From: Neoechinorhynchus agilis
Lineage: Eukaryota; Acanthocephala
Direction of reading: 5' to 3'
DNA: 64,000 nucleotides
NCBI GenBank assembly: GCA_051530055.1
Contig: CM121343.1
Span: 930,001-994,000, forward strand
The position numbers were made by a program, and so were the translations under genes. Below, piece by piece: positions 34,314 through 47,100 of the stretch; positions within the stretch are counted from its first letter, which is position 1, and each line of letters starts with the position of its first letter. The notes below the pieces were generated by a model. The model saw only the letters and a program-made list of their open reading frames with translations, searched no databases and was not told where the DNA came from.

Positions 34314-34712
34314 TTTAGATGAAAAAGTAATTATGATGAATCAAGTTGCGAATTGAAAGTTTTAAATTGGTGCTAAGGAATGTACCACCTTTACAGTTTT
34401 AAAATGGGCGTCGTCATCAGTCTCTCACTCATTCACACCTATCTTCGCTATGTTCGCTGATTCATCCTTTCAACGTTTTCCCCTTTAACAGTTTTCAACC
34501 AGAAAATCGACGCTTACATAATTAAAAAGTGCAGTCTTAGCTTAAGTATTCCCTCTGAGATTAATTTTATTAAGTCAATATCTCGAACTTCATCAGGAGA
34601 TTACGAAAATAGCATTAAAAAACTCCTCAAATTGGATTTTTTAAATTCCTAATCATTTAAATCTTTTTAGCATGTTAATTCCCATTATAGAATATATATT
34701 TGCCATTGTTAA

Positions 34713-34931
34713 ATTGATATTTGGCGCAACTAAAGAATCATAGATTAATGTCATGAAGTGTTTTAGATAGGCTGAAAATTAATTTATTAAACGATTACAA
34801 TTTATTCCTGTGAACTTCTTGACGTTGCCAGTAGACTGGCAGCGTTCCCTTGCTGTATCGCAAAGGCTCCAGGGACGAAATAATAGGTCCTTAAAAGCTC
34901 CTATAATTCTTTAGTTGCGCCAAATATCAAT
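34713..34931. mobile_element. 219-bp MITE with 26-bp perfect TIRs and TTAA target site
   Basis: ATTGATATTTGGCGCAACTA begins at 34713, and its exact 26-bp reverse complement ends at 34931. TTAA flanks both sides (34709-34712 and 34932-34935). TTAA duplication is typical of the piggyBac superfamily. No coding capacity. Confidence 0.85.
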
Positions 34932-35211
34932 TTAATTCCCATTATACAACGTAATAGCGCATTATCCGCATCTTTTAAAATAATCATTCTAACCATTTTT
35001 TACCAAAGGAATCTTGTTTACAGTGCCCATTCCTTGACATATTAATAGTTAATCCGTTTTCATCTTATCGCCTTGAACAGAATACAATTCAAGGCATGCC
35101 AAAAGGCAAGAGTTTTAGAAAATCTTTGCCTGGATACTTTCTTCAATCTTGGTGCGGACACCATGGAGGTTAAATAAATTTTTCATACAGCATCATCTAA
35201 AAGTGCATTGA

Positions 35212-35233
35212 TCAACAACAACAACAACAACAA
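35212..35233. repeat. (AAC)n microsatellite
   Basis: An uninterrupted CAA/AAC run of about 22 bp. Confidence 0.9.
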
Positions 35234-35318
35234 TTTATTCGTACAGGAACGATTGATTTTCTTGACTCCGGATTGACGGGCGCTGATTCGCAAGTTCAAT
35301 TGCGAAATTTAATTATTT

Positions 35319-35681
35319 TTGAATCACTCTTTGCTCGCAACTCAGATCTTGAACTTCCTTGTACACAAACAATTTAACCGCACACTCTTTAACAATGATG
35401 ACCCAGACGGAAAATCCAACGAAGTTTGTCGACGATCTCATCAGCCCCCACAAATAGTTTTGTTCAGCAAGAGTTATTGCCATTTCTCTCTTCTGGTAAG
35501 AATATTTTGAAGTAGCTTCAGTTTAATGAACGTTGAAATAGTCGATTTTAACCAATTCGAGCAGTGGAAGGACATTCAGGATTATCTCTTTAATATCTAC
35601 GATTCGAGTCTGCCAGCAACCAGAATTTTCTTAAATCAGAAATGCATTGGAGGCGGCGTTGAAATTCTTTTTTGGAGATAA
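35319..35681 (+). pseudogene. Glutaredoxin-domain gene fragment with one in-frame TGA
   Basis: A single frame reads PQIVLFSKSYCHFSLLVRIF, a TGA at 35508-35510, then MNVEIVDFNQFEQWKDIQDY and LPATRIFLNQKCIGGGVEI up to TAA at 35679. This is a whole glutaredoxin core: beta1, an active site with CHFS in place of CPYC, the EIVDF strand, the TRIF cis-proline region (LPATRIF) and the GG loop. It ends soon after the GG loop. The only interruption is the TGA, where the family has a variable residue. No ATG opens the frame near 35319, so an upstream exon may exist. It could be a recent pseudogene, or (less likely) have the TGA recoded or removed by splicing. It differs from the glutaredoxin pseudogene in the block. 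Confidence 0.6.
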
Positions 35682-35894
35682 TCAGCGAAATCGAACCCCG
35701 ATCGAGGAAAATCTAAATGAGAAAAAGGAGAATACAAAAAAATCAATCGATTAATTGCTTAAGATTCACAAAATCGTAATGTTTGGTAAGAGCCTGGCAT
35801 GTCTTCGTACGTCGTTAAGAGCGTATTAAATCGATATCAAATCGGAGATGAAAATATCATTAAATTTAATCAAATTGAAAACTGCAGATAGATA

Positions 35895-37104
35895 TTCTCA
35901 CCAAATAAATTGTTGCAAAAGTTGGATAAGACACAGGAAAACCGAGCGTTACTTCGCCAGTTTCTATCAAAAGACAGAATAGAAACCGAATTAAACGTTC
36001 AACAAAGGAGATATGAAGACAACGGCAAGAATGCGACATGCGAATGTTTTGAGCAACTTAGGAACATGTAAGACTTTTTTTAAACAATACTCTACTCATT
36101 TTGGTTGTTTTACTGTCCAGTGTGGCAGATAAGGTGCTAGAAAATGAGAGAAAAACCGAAGAGCGAATAAATGCAATGGACCATATAAATATAGAACAGT
36201 GTGTCAAATATTTTGTGGACATACTGATGATGAACATTAAAAAAACATTGGTTCGAGCTGGCCTCGAAGACGATTCGGTGAGTGCAAGCGAAGGGAGAGT
36301 GCTGCTCGGCGGTAACTTTGCGGGCTTTTAGGCGAAATCCCAAAGAGAAATACATAAAATTTCCTGGCAAAATGGTGACCATAAGAAGGGACCATTCTTT
36401 AACCAGTATTTTAAATTTTTATATTTAAAAGTTTAAAGCTACAATCACCCAATGGCTGGTTTGAACAACGATTTTTCAAAATAGCTAATAACAAAATACA
36501 TTAAAAAATATTGATGATAATTTAGAGTGCTAAAGAAAAGTGATATAAAGTATCAGTTGTTTTTGATCCTTTTGAGAAAAATCAGTAAAAATCATTAGGT
36601 TTTCGGTCTTTTATCTTCTTCTTTAGCCGAATAGCGAAGCGACCTTTAAAGACATGGCATTATGGGCATTGGAAAAGATGAAATTATTGCGACAAAAAGC
36701 TCTCGAGCAAGGTCTTGACGAATCCATTGATTACTCATTTGAAAATGTTTTGAAAGTAAGCAAAAACCTACCTTCCGTTTTAACGCATTAATGAATAAAA
36801 ATAATAGATATTAAATGAAAGAAATGAGAAATCACCTGTCGAGGAAATGGTTGCCGGAGAAGCTACTATGGCCAATCCAATGCAATATATTTTAGAAATA
36901 ACTCAGCAAGATGTGAACAAGATGCAAAAAGCTATGGAGAATATGAAGCTGGAAAAACCAAAAGAGAAAAGGAGGCAACATGCAGAAACGGCCGGGAACC
37001 TACAAAGCGGCAAGATAAGTAATATTAAAGTACTTGATAAATCCTCAATCAAGAAAATGAATGAACCATTAAGTTATAAAAAAGACAAGAAGGCAACGAA
37101 CTAA
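35895..37104 (+). pseudogene. Coiled-coil gene, copy 3 (last four exons only)
   Basis: It keeps exons 7-10 of the 583-codon gene with intact splice sites. No promoter or first exons remain, so it is a truncated copy unless transcribed from elsewhere. Confidence 0.85.
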
Positions 37105-37257
37105 TTTTTGCCGTAAAAAATGATCTTTATCGTTAGATTGTTTAAATCGGGAGTACAAAGAGACATTTGAATTTTAGATAACTTGGACATATTATTGTTA
37201 TTGAGACAAAAATAAACCGTTAACCGACAGTAAAATTCTTATCACTGACAATTCCAA

Positions 37258-37400
37258 GCTCCTATTCATCAGCGCTGGCACGAATTTACGCAGCGACTGG
37301 AGAGCAAAGATCGACGTCGTTCTTGGCGCAAAAAATAAGCATTGCGGTGCAGCGGGGCCATGCGGCTAGCATTTTGTCCAGCGCCGATGAATAGGAGCGT
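37258..37400. mobile_element. TIR-bounded insert carrying a LINE A tail (block copy 3)
   Basis: Ends GCTCCTATTCATC(A/G)GCGCTGG are inverted repeats of about 21 bp. The interior, read on the plus strand, codes ISIAVQRGN, the LINE A C-terminus. The same insert lies at 43815-43960 in the minus copy and is absent from copy 1. Confidence 0.75.
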
Positions 37401-37404
37401 TTAA

Positions 37405-37670
37405 GCATCTCGAATAAATAATTAATGATCTGATCGTACGCAAGAAATATTAGAGTTTTGAGATAGTTGTCTCTTGATGAGACATCATCCGTCTTTGCAG
37501 TTATAAAGCCTCTCGGTCCTTTTCGGAACTTCATCTTTATATCCCGAGTAGGAGGAGTCCGATTGCGACTTGCTAAGCTCCTAAACAGCTCCATACTATA
37601 CATCATCCGCCATGGCTTCATTAATAAAACGAAGAGGTCGTTTACTAGTGAGCTAAGGGAAGTGTTGAAC
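37405..37670 (+). repeat. Satellite leader and diverged monomers, end of left palindrome arm
   Basis: A leader (TAATGATCTGATCGTACGC) followed by 118-bp-type sequence (GACATCATCCGTC ... AAAGCCTCTCGG). The arm ends at 37669, where its mirror begins at 43546. Confidence 0.8.
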
Positions 37671-39078
37671 CTGGGCCTCCCTATGCACTGATAAAGAAAA
37701 GATCAGACAAGATGGTGCCATTGGACTTGGCGACGAATCTTGAAGTAAGCGCAAAGAAAATAGTAACGACTTTTGGGGAAAATGGGGCTACGTCGCAGGT
37801 AATAAATGGTCTCTCAACAGTTTATGGAGAAACAAAATTACCGGACGTTGGTCGTAGAATGCATGGTAGTAACTTACTCAAGCAATAAAGTCAGTCGATA
37901 CAGGAGCTTAAAATACGACCAAAGAAATCGTTATCCTAAAAGCGGACAAGGGAAATATAAAGGTAGCTCTGGAAAAAAAGAGGATCACAATCAAAAAAAT
38001 TGGTTTAATCGGGCACAGATACCTTTACTGAAACAAAGGGCCCCCTGCTAATAAGCTGACGAATAAGCTTATAAAACTTCAGAAGCAGTTCAAAGAGAAG
38101 GGATGCCTAAGCCAGGAAATATATAGACAGATATACCCAAGTGATCCAAGGATTCGGAAGATCTATGGTCTGCCAAAAATACACAAAGAAGGATGTCCCC
38201 TGAGACCGATCGTATCAATGAATGTCAGTTTCAATTATGATTTGGGAAAGTTCTTGATTAAGTAGCTGCCAATGTGAAGAATTCGAGGGAATTCGTCGAG
38301 AAACTGAGGGAGACCAACATCAAGGAAAAATGTACAATTTTCACAATGGATGTGGTATCCCTCTATACCAATGAATGCGTCGAGGATGCCATAAATGGGG
38401 CGACCCCACACCTCCTTTCGGTTCTTCAGAGAATTGACCCGAAAACACATCTCAAGAATCTGCTTGAGTTGGCCTGCGCGCCACGTTTTGAGTTCAATGG
38501 AAAGTATTATCTTCAAAAATGGGAGGAGGGTATCCATGGCTTCACAAAATGCCCCAGTTATGGCTAATCTCTTTATGGATCACTTGGAAAAAAGCGGAAT
38601 GGAATCCTACGCAATTAAACCGGTCTACAACAAAAGATATGTAGATGATATATTCGTGATTTGGCCGGTAACGAACAATGTGCTAACCATTTCATGGAAC
38701 ATCTCAACCGCCAACATAATGGAATCAAATCCACTATGAATAGGTCCGATGAAAATGGAAGGTTGTCGTTTCAAGATGTGTTGATTCAAAAAATGGAACA
38801 CAAATTACAACATCGGTCAATTGAAAGCCAACTGATTCAAATAATTATATACGGTGGATGCTCAAAGGTTTCCTTCGTCGTGCCTACAACCTCTACAATA
38901 ATGAGTGTCTCAGTGATGAAAACCAACAGTTTAAACGAATTTTCAGGAAGTTGCGGTATCCAAAAGATATTCCGAATTCAGCGCGACGGCAAGTGGCCCG
39001 TGCGAGAAACACCCAGTAAACAAAAAACCATTAATCCGAATGGAATGTATCAGCGCATTGGAGTGTCGGACAAAGGCC
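37671..39078 (+). mobile_element. Penelope-like element fragment, broken
   Basis: Reverse-transcriptase pieces in several frames: ILKADKGNIKVAL, KIYGLPKIHKEGCPLRPIVS, TMDVVSLYTN, NAPVMANLFMDHLE and RYVDDIFVIWP, then a thumb-like GFLRRAYNLYNNECLSDE. This is the Penelope-type RT order. The GIY-YIG endonuclease end is missing, and several interruptions make it inactive. It lies between diverged satellite monomers and the main array, so it inserted into, or was joined to, satellite DNA. Confidence 0.85.
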
Positions 39079-42000
39079 AGCAGGACGAATACGATTGAGG
39101 CTTACTAAGCCCCTAACCAGCTCCCGATTATACACAATCCGTCTTTACAGTAATGAAGCCTCCTCGCAATGTTCGAGCAATCATTTGTGTATCTCGAACG
39201 AAACGAATCCGAACGCTGCTTCCTAAGCTCTTAACCAGCTACCGATTATAAATCATCCGCCTTTACAGTTATGAAGCCTCCTCGCAATGTTCGAGCAATC
39301 ATTTGTGTATCTCGAACAAAACGAATCCGAATGCTGCTTCCTAAGCTCTTAACCAGCTACCGATTATAAATCATCCACCTTTACAGTTATGAAGCCTCCT
39401 CGCAATGTTCGAGCAATCATTTGTGTATCTCGAACAAAACGAATCCGAATGCGCTCCTAGCTCTTAACCAGCTACCGATTATACATCATCCGCCTTTACA
39501 GTTATGAAGCCTCCTCGCAATGTTCGAGCAAATTTGTGTATCTCGAACAAAACGAATCCGAATGCTGCTTCCTAAGCTCTTAACCAGCTACCGATTATAC
39601 ATCATCCGCCTTTACAGTTATGAAGCCTCCTCGCAATGTTCGAGCAATCATTTGTGTATCTCGAACAAAACGAATCCGAATGCTGCTTCCTAAGCTCTTA
39701 ACCAGCTACCATTATACATCATCCGCCTTTACAGTTATCAAGCCTCGCCCTTCGAAGATTAATTTGAGTATCTCGAACAAAGCGAATCCGAATGCTGCTT
39801 CCTAAGCTCTTAACCAGCTACCGATTATAAATCATCCGCCTTTACAGTTATGAAGCCTCCTCGCAATGTTCGAGCAATCATTTGTGTATCTCGAACAAAA
39901 CGAATCCGAATGCTGCTTCCTAAGCTCTTAACCAGCTACCGATTATACATCATCCGCCTTTACAGTTATGAAGCCTCCTCGCAATTTTCGAAGATTAATT
40001 TGTGTATCTCGAACAAAGCGAATCCGAATGCTGCTTCCTAAGCTCTTAACCAGCTACCGATTATAAATCATCCACCTATACAGTTATGAAGCCTCCTCGC
40101 AATGTTCGAGCAATCATTTGTGTATCTCGAACAAAACGAATCCGAATGCTGCTTCCTAAGCTCTTAACCAGCTACCGATTATACATCATCCACCTTTACA
40201 GTTATCAAGCCTCCTCGCCCTTCTCGAAGATTAATTTGTGTATCTCGAACAAAACGAATCCGAATGCGGCTTCCTAAGCTCTTAACCAGCTACCGATTAT
40301 ACATCATCCACCTTTACAGTTATCAAGCCTCCTCGCCCTTCTCGAAGATTAATTTGAGTATCTCGAACAAAACGAATCCGAATGCCGCTTCCTAAGCTCT
40401 TTACCAGCTTCCGATTATACATCATCCGCCTTTACAGTTATGAAGCCTCCTCGCAATGTTCGAGCAATCATTTGTGTATCTCGAACAAAGCGAATCCGAA
40501 TGCGGCTTCCTAAGCTCTTAACCAGCTACCGATTATACATCATCCGCCTTTACAGTTATGAAGCCTCCTCGCAATGTTCGAGCAATCATTTGTGTATCTC
40601 GAACAAAACGAATCCGAATGCGGCTTCCTAAGCTCTTAACCAGCTACCGATTATACATCATCCACCTTTACAGTTATGAAGCCTCCTCGCAATTTTCGAG
40701 CAATCATTTGTGTATCTCGAACAAAACGAATCCGAATGCGGCTTCCTAAGCTCTTAACCAGCTACCGATTATACATCATCCGCCTTTACAGTTATGAAGC
40801 CTCCTCGCAATGTTCGAGCAATCATTTGTGTATCTCGAACAAAACGAATCCGAGTGCGGCTTCCTAAGCTCTTAACCAGCTACCGATTATACATCATCCA
40901 CCTTTACAGTTATCAAGCCTCCTCGCCCTTCTCGAAGATTAATTTGAGTATCTCGAACAAAACGAATCCGAATGCTGCTTCCTAAGCTCTTAACCAGCTA
41001 CCGATTATACATCATCCGCCTTTACAGTTATGAAGCCTCCTCGCAATGTTCGAGCAATCATTTGTGTATCTCGAACAAAACGAATCCGAATGCGGCTTCC
41101 TAAGCTCTTAACCAGCTACCGATTATACATCATCCCTTACAGTTATGAAGCCTCCTCGCCCTTTCGAAGATTAATTTGTGTATCTCGAACAAAGCGAATC
41201 CGAATGCGGCTTCCTAAGCCTTACCAGCTACCGATTATACATCATCCGCCTTTACAGTTATGAAGCCTCCTCGCAATGTTCGAGCAATCATTTGTGTATC
41301 TCGAACAAAACGAATCCGAATGCGGCTTCCTAAGCTCTTAACCAGCTACCGATTATACATCATCCGACTTTACAGTTATGAAGCCTCCTCGCAATGTTCG
41401 AGCAATCATTTGTGTATCTCGAACAAAACGAATCCGAGTGCGGCTTCCTAAGCTCTTAACCAGCTACCGATTATACATCATCCGCCTTTACAGTTATGAA
41501 GCCTCCTCGCAATTTTCGAGCAATCATTTGTGTATCTCGAACAAAACGAATCCGAATGCTGCTTCCTAAGCTCTTAACCAGCTACCGATTATACATCATC
41601 CGCCTTTACAGTTATGAAGCCTCCTCGCAATGTTCGAGCAATCATTTGTGTATCTCGAACAAAACGAATCCGAGTGCGGCTTCCTAAGCTCTTAACCAGC
41701 TACCGATTATACATCATCCACCTTTACAGTTATGAAGCCTCCTCGCAATTTTCGAAGAATCATTTGTGTATCTCGAACAAAACGAATCCGAATGCTGCTT
41801 CCTAAGCTCTTAACCAGCTACCGATTATACATCATCCGCCTTTACAGTTATGAAGCCTCCTCGCAATGTTCGAGCAATCATTTGTGTATCTCGAACAAAA
41901 CGAATCCGAATGCGGCTTCCTAAGCTCTTAACCAGCTACCGATTATACATCATCCGCCTTTACAGTTATGAAGCCTCCTCGCAATTTTCGAAGATTAATT

Positions 42001-43545
42001 TGTGTATCTCGAACAAAACGAATCCGAATGCTGCTTCCTAAGCTCTTAACCAGCTACCGATTATACATCATCCGCCTTTACAGTTATGAAGCCTCCTCGC
42101 AATGTTCGAGCAATCATTTGTGTATCTCGAACAAAACGAATCCGAATGCGGCTTCCTAAGCTCTTAACCAGCTACCGATTATACATCATCCGCCTTTACA
42201 GTTATGAAGCCTCCTCGCCCTTCTCGAAGATTAATTTGAGTATCTCGAACAAAGCGAATCCGAATGCGGCTTCCTAAGCTCTTTACCAGCTTCCGATTAT
42301 ACATCATCCGCCTTTACAGTTATGAAGCCTCCTCGCAATGTTCGAGCAATCATTTGTGTATCTCGAACAAAACGAATCCGAGTGCGGCTTCCTAAGCTCT
42401 TAACCAGCTACCGATTATACATCATCCGCCTTTACAGTTATGAAGCCTCCTCGCCCTTCTCGAAGATTAATTTGTGTATCTCGAACAAAGCGAATCCGAA
42501 TGCGGCTTCCTAAGCTCTTAACCAGCTACCGATTATACATCATCCGCCTTTACAGTTATGAAGCCTCCTCGCAATGTTCGAGCAATCATTTGTGTATCTC
42601 GAACAAAACGAATCCGAATGCTGCTTCCTAAGCTCTTAACCAGCTACCGATTATACATCATCCGCCTTTACAGTTATGAAGCCTCCTCGCAATGTTCGAG
42701 CAATCATTTGTGTATCTCGAACAAAACGAATCCGAATGCGGCTTCCTAAGCTCTTAACCAGCTACCGATTATACATCATCCACCTTTACAGTTATCAAGC
42801 CTCCTCGCCCTTCTCGAAGATTAATTTGTGTATCTCGAACAAAACGAATCCGAATGCTGCTTCCTAAGCTCTTAACCAGCTACCGATTATACATCATCCA
42901 CCTTTACAGTTATCAAGCCTCCTCGCCCTTCTCGAAGATTAATTTGTGTATCTCGAACAAAGCGAATCCGAATGCTGCTTCCTAAGCTCTTAACCAGCTA
43001 CCGATTATACATCATCCGCCTTTACAGTTATGAAGCCTCCTCGCAATGTTCGAGCAATCATTTGTGTATCTCGAACAAAACGAATCCGAGTGCGGCTTCC
43101 TAAGCTCTTAACCAGCTACCGATTATACATCATCCACCTTTACAGTTATCAAGCCTCCTCGCCCTTCTCGAATTAATTTGTGTATCTCGAACAAAGCGAA
43201 TCCGAATGCCGCTTCCTAAGCTCTTAACCACCTACCGATTATACATCATCCGCCTTTACAGTTATGAAGCCTCCTCGCAATGTCCGAGCAATCATTTGTG
43301 TATCTCGAACGAAACGAATCCGAATGCCGCTTCCTATGCTCTTAACCAGCTACCGATTATACATCATCCGCCTTTACAGTTATGAAGCCTCCTCGCGATG
43401 TTCGAGCAATCATTTGTGTATCTCGAACAAAACGAATCCAAATGCGGCTTTCTTAGCTTTTAACCACCTACCGATTATACATTATCCGCCTTTACAGTTA
43501 TGAAGCCTCGTCGCACTGTTCGAGCAATCATTTGTGTATCTCGAA
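39079..43545 (+). repeat. 118-bp tandem satellite, main array (about 37 monomers)
   Basis: The monomer begins TGAAGCCTCCTCG, contains TATCTCGAACAAAACGAATC, GGCTTCCTAAGCTCTTAACC and CGATTATACATCATCC, and is 118 bp long with few length variants (for example near 41140-41230). Two monomer classes differ in the middle: a CAATGTTCGAGCAATCATTT type and a CCCTTCTCGAAGATTAATTT type, mixed along the array. The repeated 63-codon frames arise because each monomer holds the same start and stop. Since 118 is not a multiple of 3, no long frame exists. Confidence 0.95.
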
Positions 43546-44110
43546 TTCAACACTTCCCTTAGCTCACTAGTAAACGACCTCTTCGTTTTATTAATGAAGC
43601 CATGGCGGATGATGTATAGTATGGAGCTGTTTAGGAGCTTAGCAAGTCGCAATCGGACTCCTCCTACTCGAGATATAAAGATGAAGTTCCGAAAAGGACC
43701 GAGAGGCTTTATAACTGCAAAGACGGATGATGTCTCATCAAGAGACAACTATCTTAAAACTCTAATATTTCTTGCGTACGATCAGATCATTAATTATTTA
43801 TTCGAGATGCTTAAACGCTCCTATTCATCGGCGCTGGCCAAAATGCTAGCCGCATTGCCCCGCTGCACCGCAATGCTTATTTTTTGCGCCAAGAACGACG
43901 TCGATCTTTGCTCTCCAGTCGCTGCGTAAATTCGTGCCAGCGCTGATGAATAGGAGCTTGGAATTGTCAGTGATAAGAATTTTACTGTCGGTTAACGGTT
44001 TATTTTTGTCTCAATAACAATAATATGTCCAAGTTATCTAAAATTCAAATGTCTCTTTGTACTCCCGATTTAAACAATCTAACGATAAAGATAATTTTTT
44101 ACGGCAAAAA

Positions 44111-47100
44111 TTAGTTCGTTGCCTTCTTGTCTTTTTTATAACTTAATGGTTCATTCATTTTCTTGATTGAGGATTTATCAAGTACTTTAATATTACTTAT
44201 CTTGCCGCTTTGTAGGTTCCCGGCCGTTTCTGCATGTTGCCTCCTTTTCTCTTTTGGTTTTTCCAGCTTCATATTCTCCATAGCTTTTTGCATCTTGTTC
44301 ACATCTTGCTGAGTTATTTCTAAAATATATTGCATTGGATTGGCCATAGTAGCTTCTCCGGCAACCATTTCCTCGACAGGTGATTTCTCATTTCTTTCAT
44401 TTAATATCTATTATTTTTATTCATTAATGCGTTAAAACGGAAGGTAGGTTTTTGCTTACTTTCAAAACATTTTCAAATGAGTAATCAATGGATTCGTCAA
44501 GACCTTGCTCGAGAGCTTTTTGTCGCAATAATTTCATCTTTTCCAATGCCCATAATGCCATGTCTTTAAAGGTCGCTTCGCTATTCGGCTAAAGAAGAAG
44601 ATAAAAGACCGAAAACCTAATGATTTTTACTGATTTTTCTCAAAAGGATCAAAAACAACTGATACTTTATATCACTTTTCTTTAGCACTCTAAATTATCA
44701 TCAATATTTTTGTAATGTATTTTGTTATTAGCTATTTTGAAAAATCGTTGTTAAAATTAACCATTGGGTGATTGTAGCTTTAAACTTTTAAATATAAAAA
44801 ATTAAAGTACTGGTTAAAGAATGGTCCCTTCTTATGGTCACCATTTTGCCAGGAAATTTTATGTATTTCTCTTTGGGGATTTCGCCTAAAAGCCCGCAAA
44901 GTTACCGCCGAGCAGCACTCTCCCTTCGCTTGCACTCACCGAATCGTCTTCGAGGCCAGCTCGAACCAATGTTTTTTTAATGTTCATCATCAGTATGTCC
45001 ACAAAATATTTGACACACTGTTCTATATTTATATGGTCCATTGCATTTATTCGCTCTTCGGTTTTTCTCTCATTTTCTAGCACTTTATCTGCCACACTGG
45101 ACAGTGAAACAACCAAAATGAGTAGAGTATTGTTTAAAAAAAGTCTTACATGTTCCTAAGTTGCTCAAAACATTCGCATGTCGCATTCTTGCCATTGTCT
45201 TCATATCTCCTTTGTTGAACGTTTAATTCGGTTTCTATTCTGTCTTTTGATAGAAACTGGCGAAGCAACGCTCGGTTTTCCTGTGTCTTATCCAACTTTT
45301 GCAACAATTTATTTGGTGAGAACTATACGATAGAGGTTTTGGTGTACATGAGAGCGCCGGAGATTAAACTAAAAACGCAAGTCAAAGGTCTTTTGCTCTA
45401 CACATTAATTATCCGTTTGCAATAAATCGGTACCACATATTCTCTTAGAGGGACCCATCGGAAATCTAACAATTTTAATTTTGCTAAGGAGATATTTACC
45501 TCAAGATCCGGATCGATGCCATTATGGGCCAAAAGTAAGCTCATTTCATGGCTAAGTATTTGCTGTGTCAATGATTTTGTTGGACGTTCGTCTAAACATT
45601 TCCCGATTAAAATAAGCAATTGCCGCATATCATCCACTCTTACGTTTTGCTTCAAAGTTATTAATTTTGTGATTGGCTACAAATCTCATTCTTGCGGTCA
45701 CATCTCTATTGGCCAAGTCTTCAGCAATTTTCAGTTGTTTATCATTTTGTTCGTTGACCGTTACGGCGTTCGTCGTTTCTATCAAACGCTTTTCAAAATC
45801 TGATTTCAATTTTGTGTACTCTTCCCATAATCTTGAATTGTAATTTATAAGGTCAGACATCTCTTTCTCTTCTTGCATTGAATCTTCTTCACTTAAAATC
45901 TCCTCCCTTGCTGAAATCTCACTCATTAAATAAGATGTTGCCTGATTGTTTAACGAAGAGTGAAAACTACACTAAAACTGAGAACTTCTACTCACCGATT
46001 CAATGACACTTTTCAATCTTTCCGTGAAGTTAACGGCGTTACTTATAAATTGACATCGGGATCCACGTGATAATTGGTACCGCCCGTTTTTTCTACCACG
46101 ACGCCTATGCCTTCTTGGAAAAGTATTCTCGCCGCGGACGTTATTCTGAATGTTTCGGACGAGCTGCGAATCTTTCTTCGTTTCAACAACGCAATGTTTT
46201 AATTCTTTACTTCTAGATCTTAGTCTTGTTAATTTCTGTACTTGATCCGCAAATGTACTGTTCAGCAAATTGAGGACTTTCTATATGCAAATTGTGATAT
46301 GTTTGTGAAAGTTCAAAAGAACTAATGGTTTATCAGAACTCGAGTTACTAATGCTACTTTTTAATCAGGGACGTTTTTAAACCAAGTTCCCGTGAATGGC
46401 CTCAGACAGTCGATCTGGGACGGACCTCTTGTCGCGAGAGCTCACAGCTCTCTTCTTTCAGGTTCTCGCGATGGGGTCGTCCGAGCTAGACTGTTGGCAG
46501 TTTCAACACGAGAATCTGGGGCGTGGTTGGAGGCTGTTCCTCTGGCATCTGTGGGAACTCTTCTTACTGACGAGGTGACGAGGATCGCAGTATCCTTAAG
46601 ACTCGGTCTCCCGATATGCACGCCCCATCGCTGTCGATGTGGGTCTTTGGTTGATGCTTTCGGGCGACACGGTCTCGTCTGCAGAAGGTCAGCAGGAAGG
46701 TTTTCACGCCATTCTGAAATCAATAACGTAATTTCTCGGGCGTTGAGAACGGCGAACTTCCCGAACATCCTGGAACCCGCCCACCTCTGCAGACTAGACG
46801 GCCGTAGGCCCGATGGAATTTCGGTCTTCCCGTGGCGGGAGGGCAAATGCCTTCTCTGGGACGCCACGTGTGTGGACACCCTCGCAGCCAGCAACATCCC
46901 CTACTCCCTCGAAATCGCCGGTGGTGCCGCCAGTGCAGCGGAAGGGAGGAAGGTACGAAAATATATGCAGCTATCGAGGGCTCACTATTTTGTCCCCTTT
47001 GGGGTAGAGACGTATGGAGCGCTCGGCAGCTCGGCACTCTCTCTGCTCAAGGATCTCTCGAAGAAATTGAGAGAGGCAACCGGAGACTCAAGAGCAGGCT

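Larger units (their letters stand above)
35789..37669 (+). repeat. Cargo block copy 3, internally deleted
   Basis: 35789-35894 matches the left part of the block (about 17488-17592) and then jumps directly to the equivalent of 24213, removing the glutaredoxin and the first six coiled-coil exons. The remaining exons are 35895-36067, 36121-36277, 36627-36755 and 36808-37104, all open. Its 3' part, up to 37669, is mirrored at 43546. Confidence 0.9.

Noticed and set aside
37286-37621. 111-residue minus protein, also seen at 43534-43929
   Set aside because: It is antisense to satellite, leader and LINE tail, and exists twice only because of the palindrome.
39620-43503. More than twenty near-identical 63-codon frames read as a gene family
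   Set aside because: They overlap every 118 bp with the same start and stop from the satellite monomer, and have no upstream signals. 118 is not a multiple of 3.
39079-43545. Possible CRISPR-like array
   Set aside because: The whole 118-bp unit repeats with no unique spacers, and the genome is eukaryotic.
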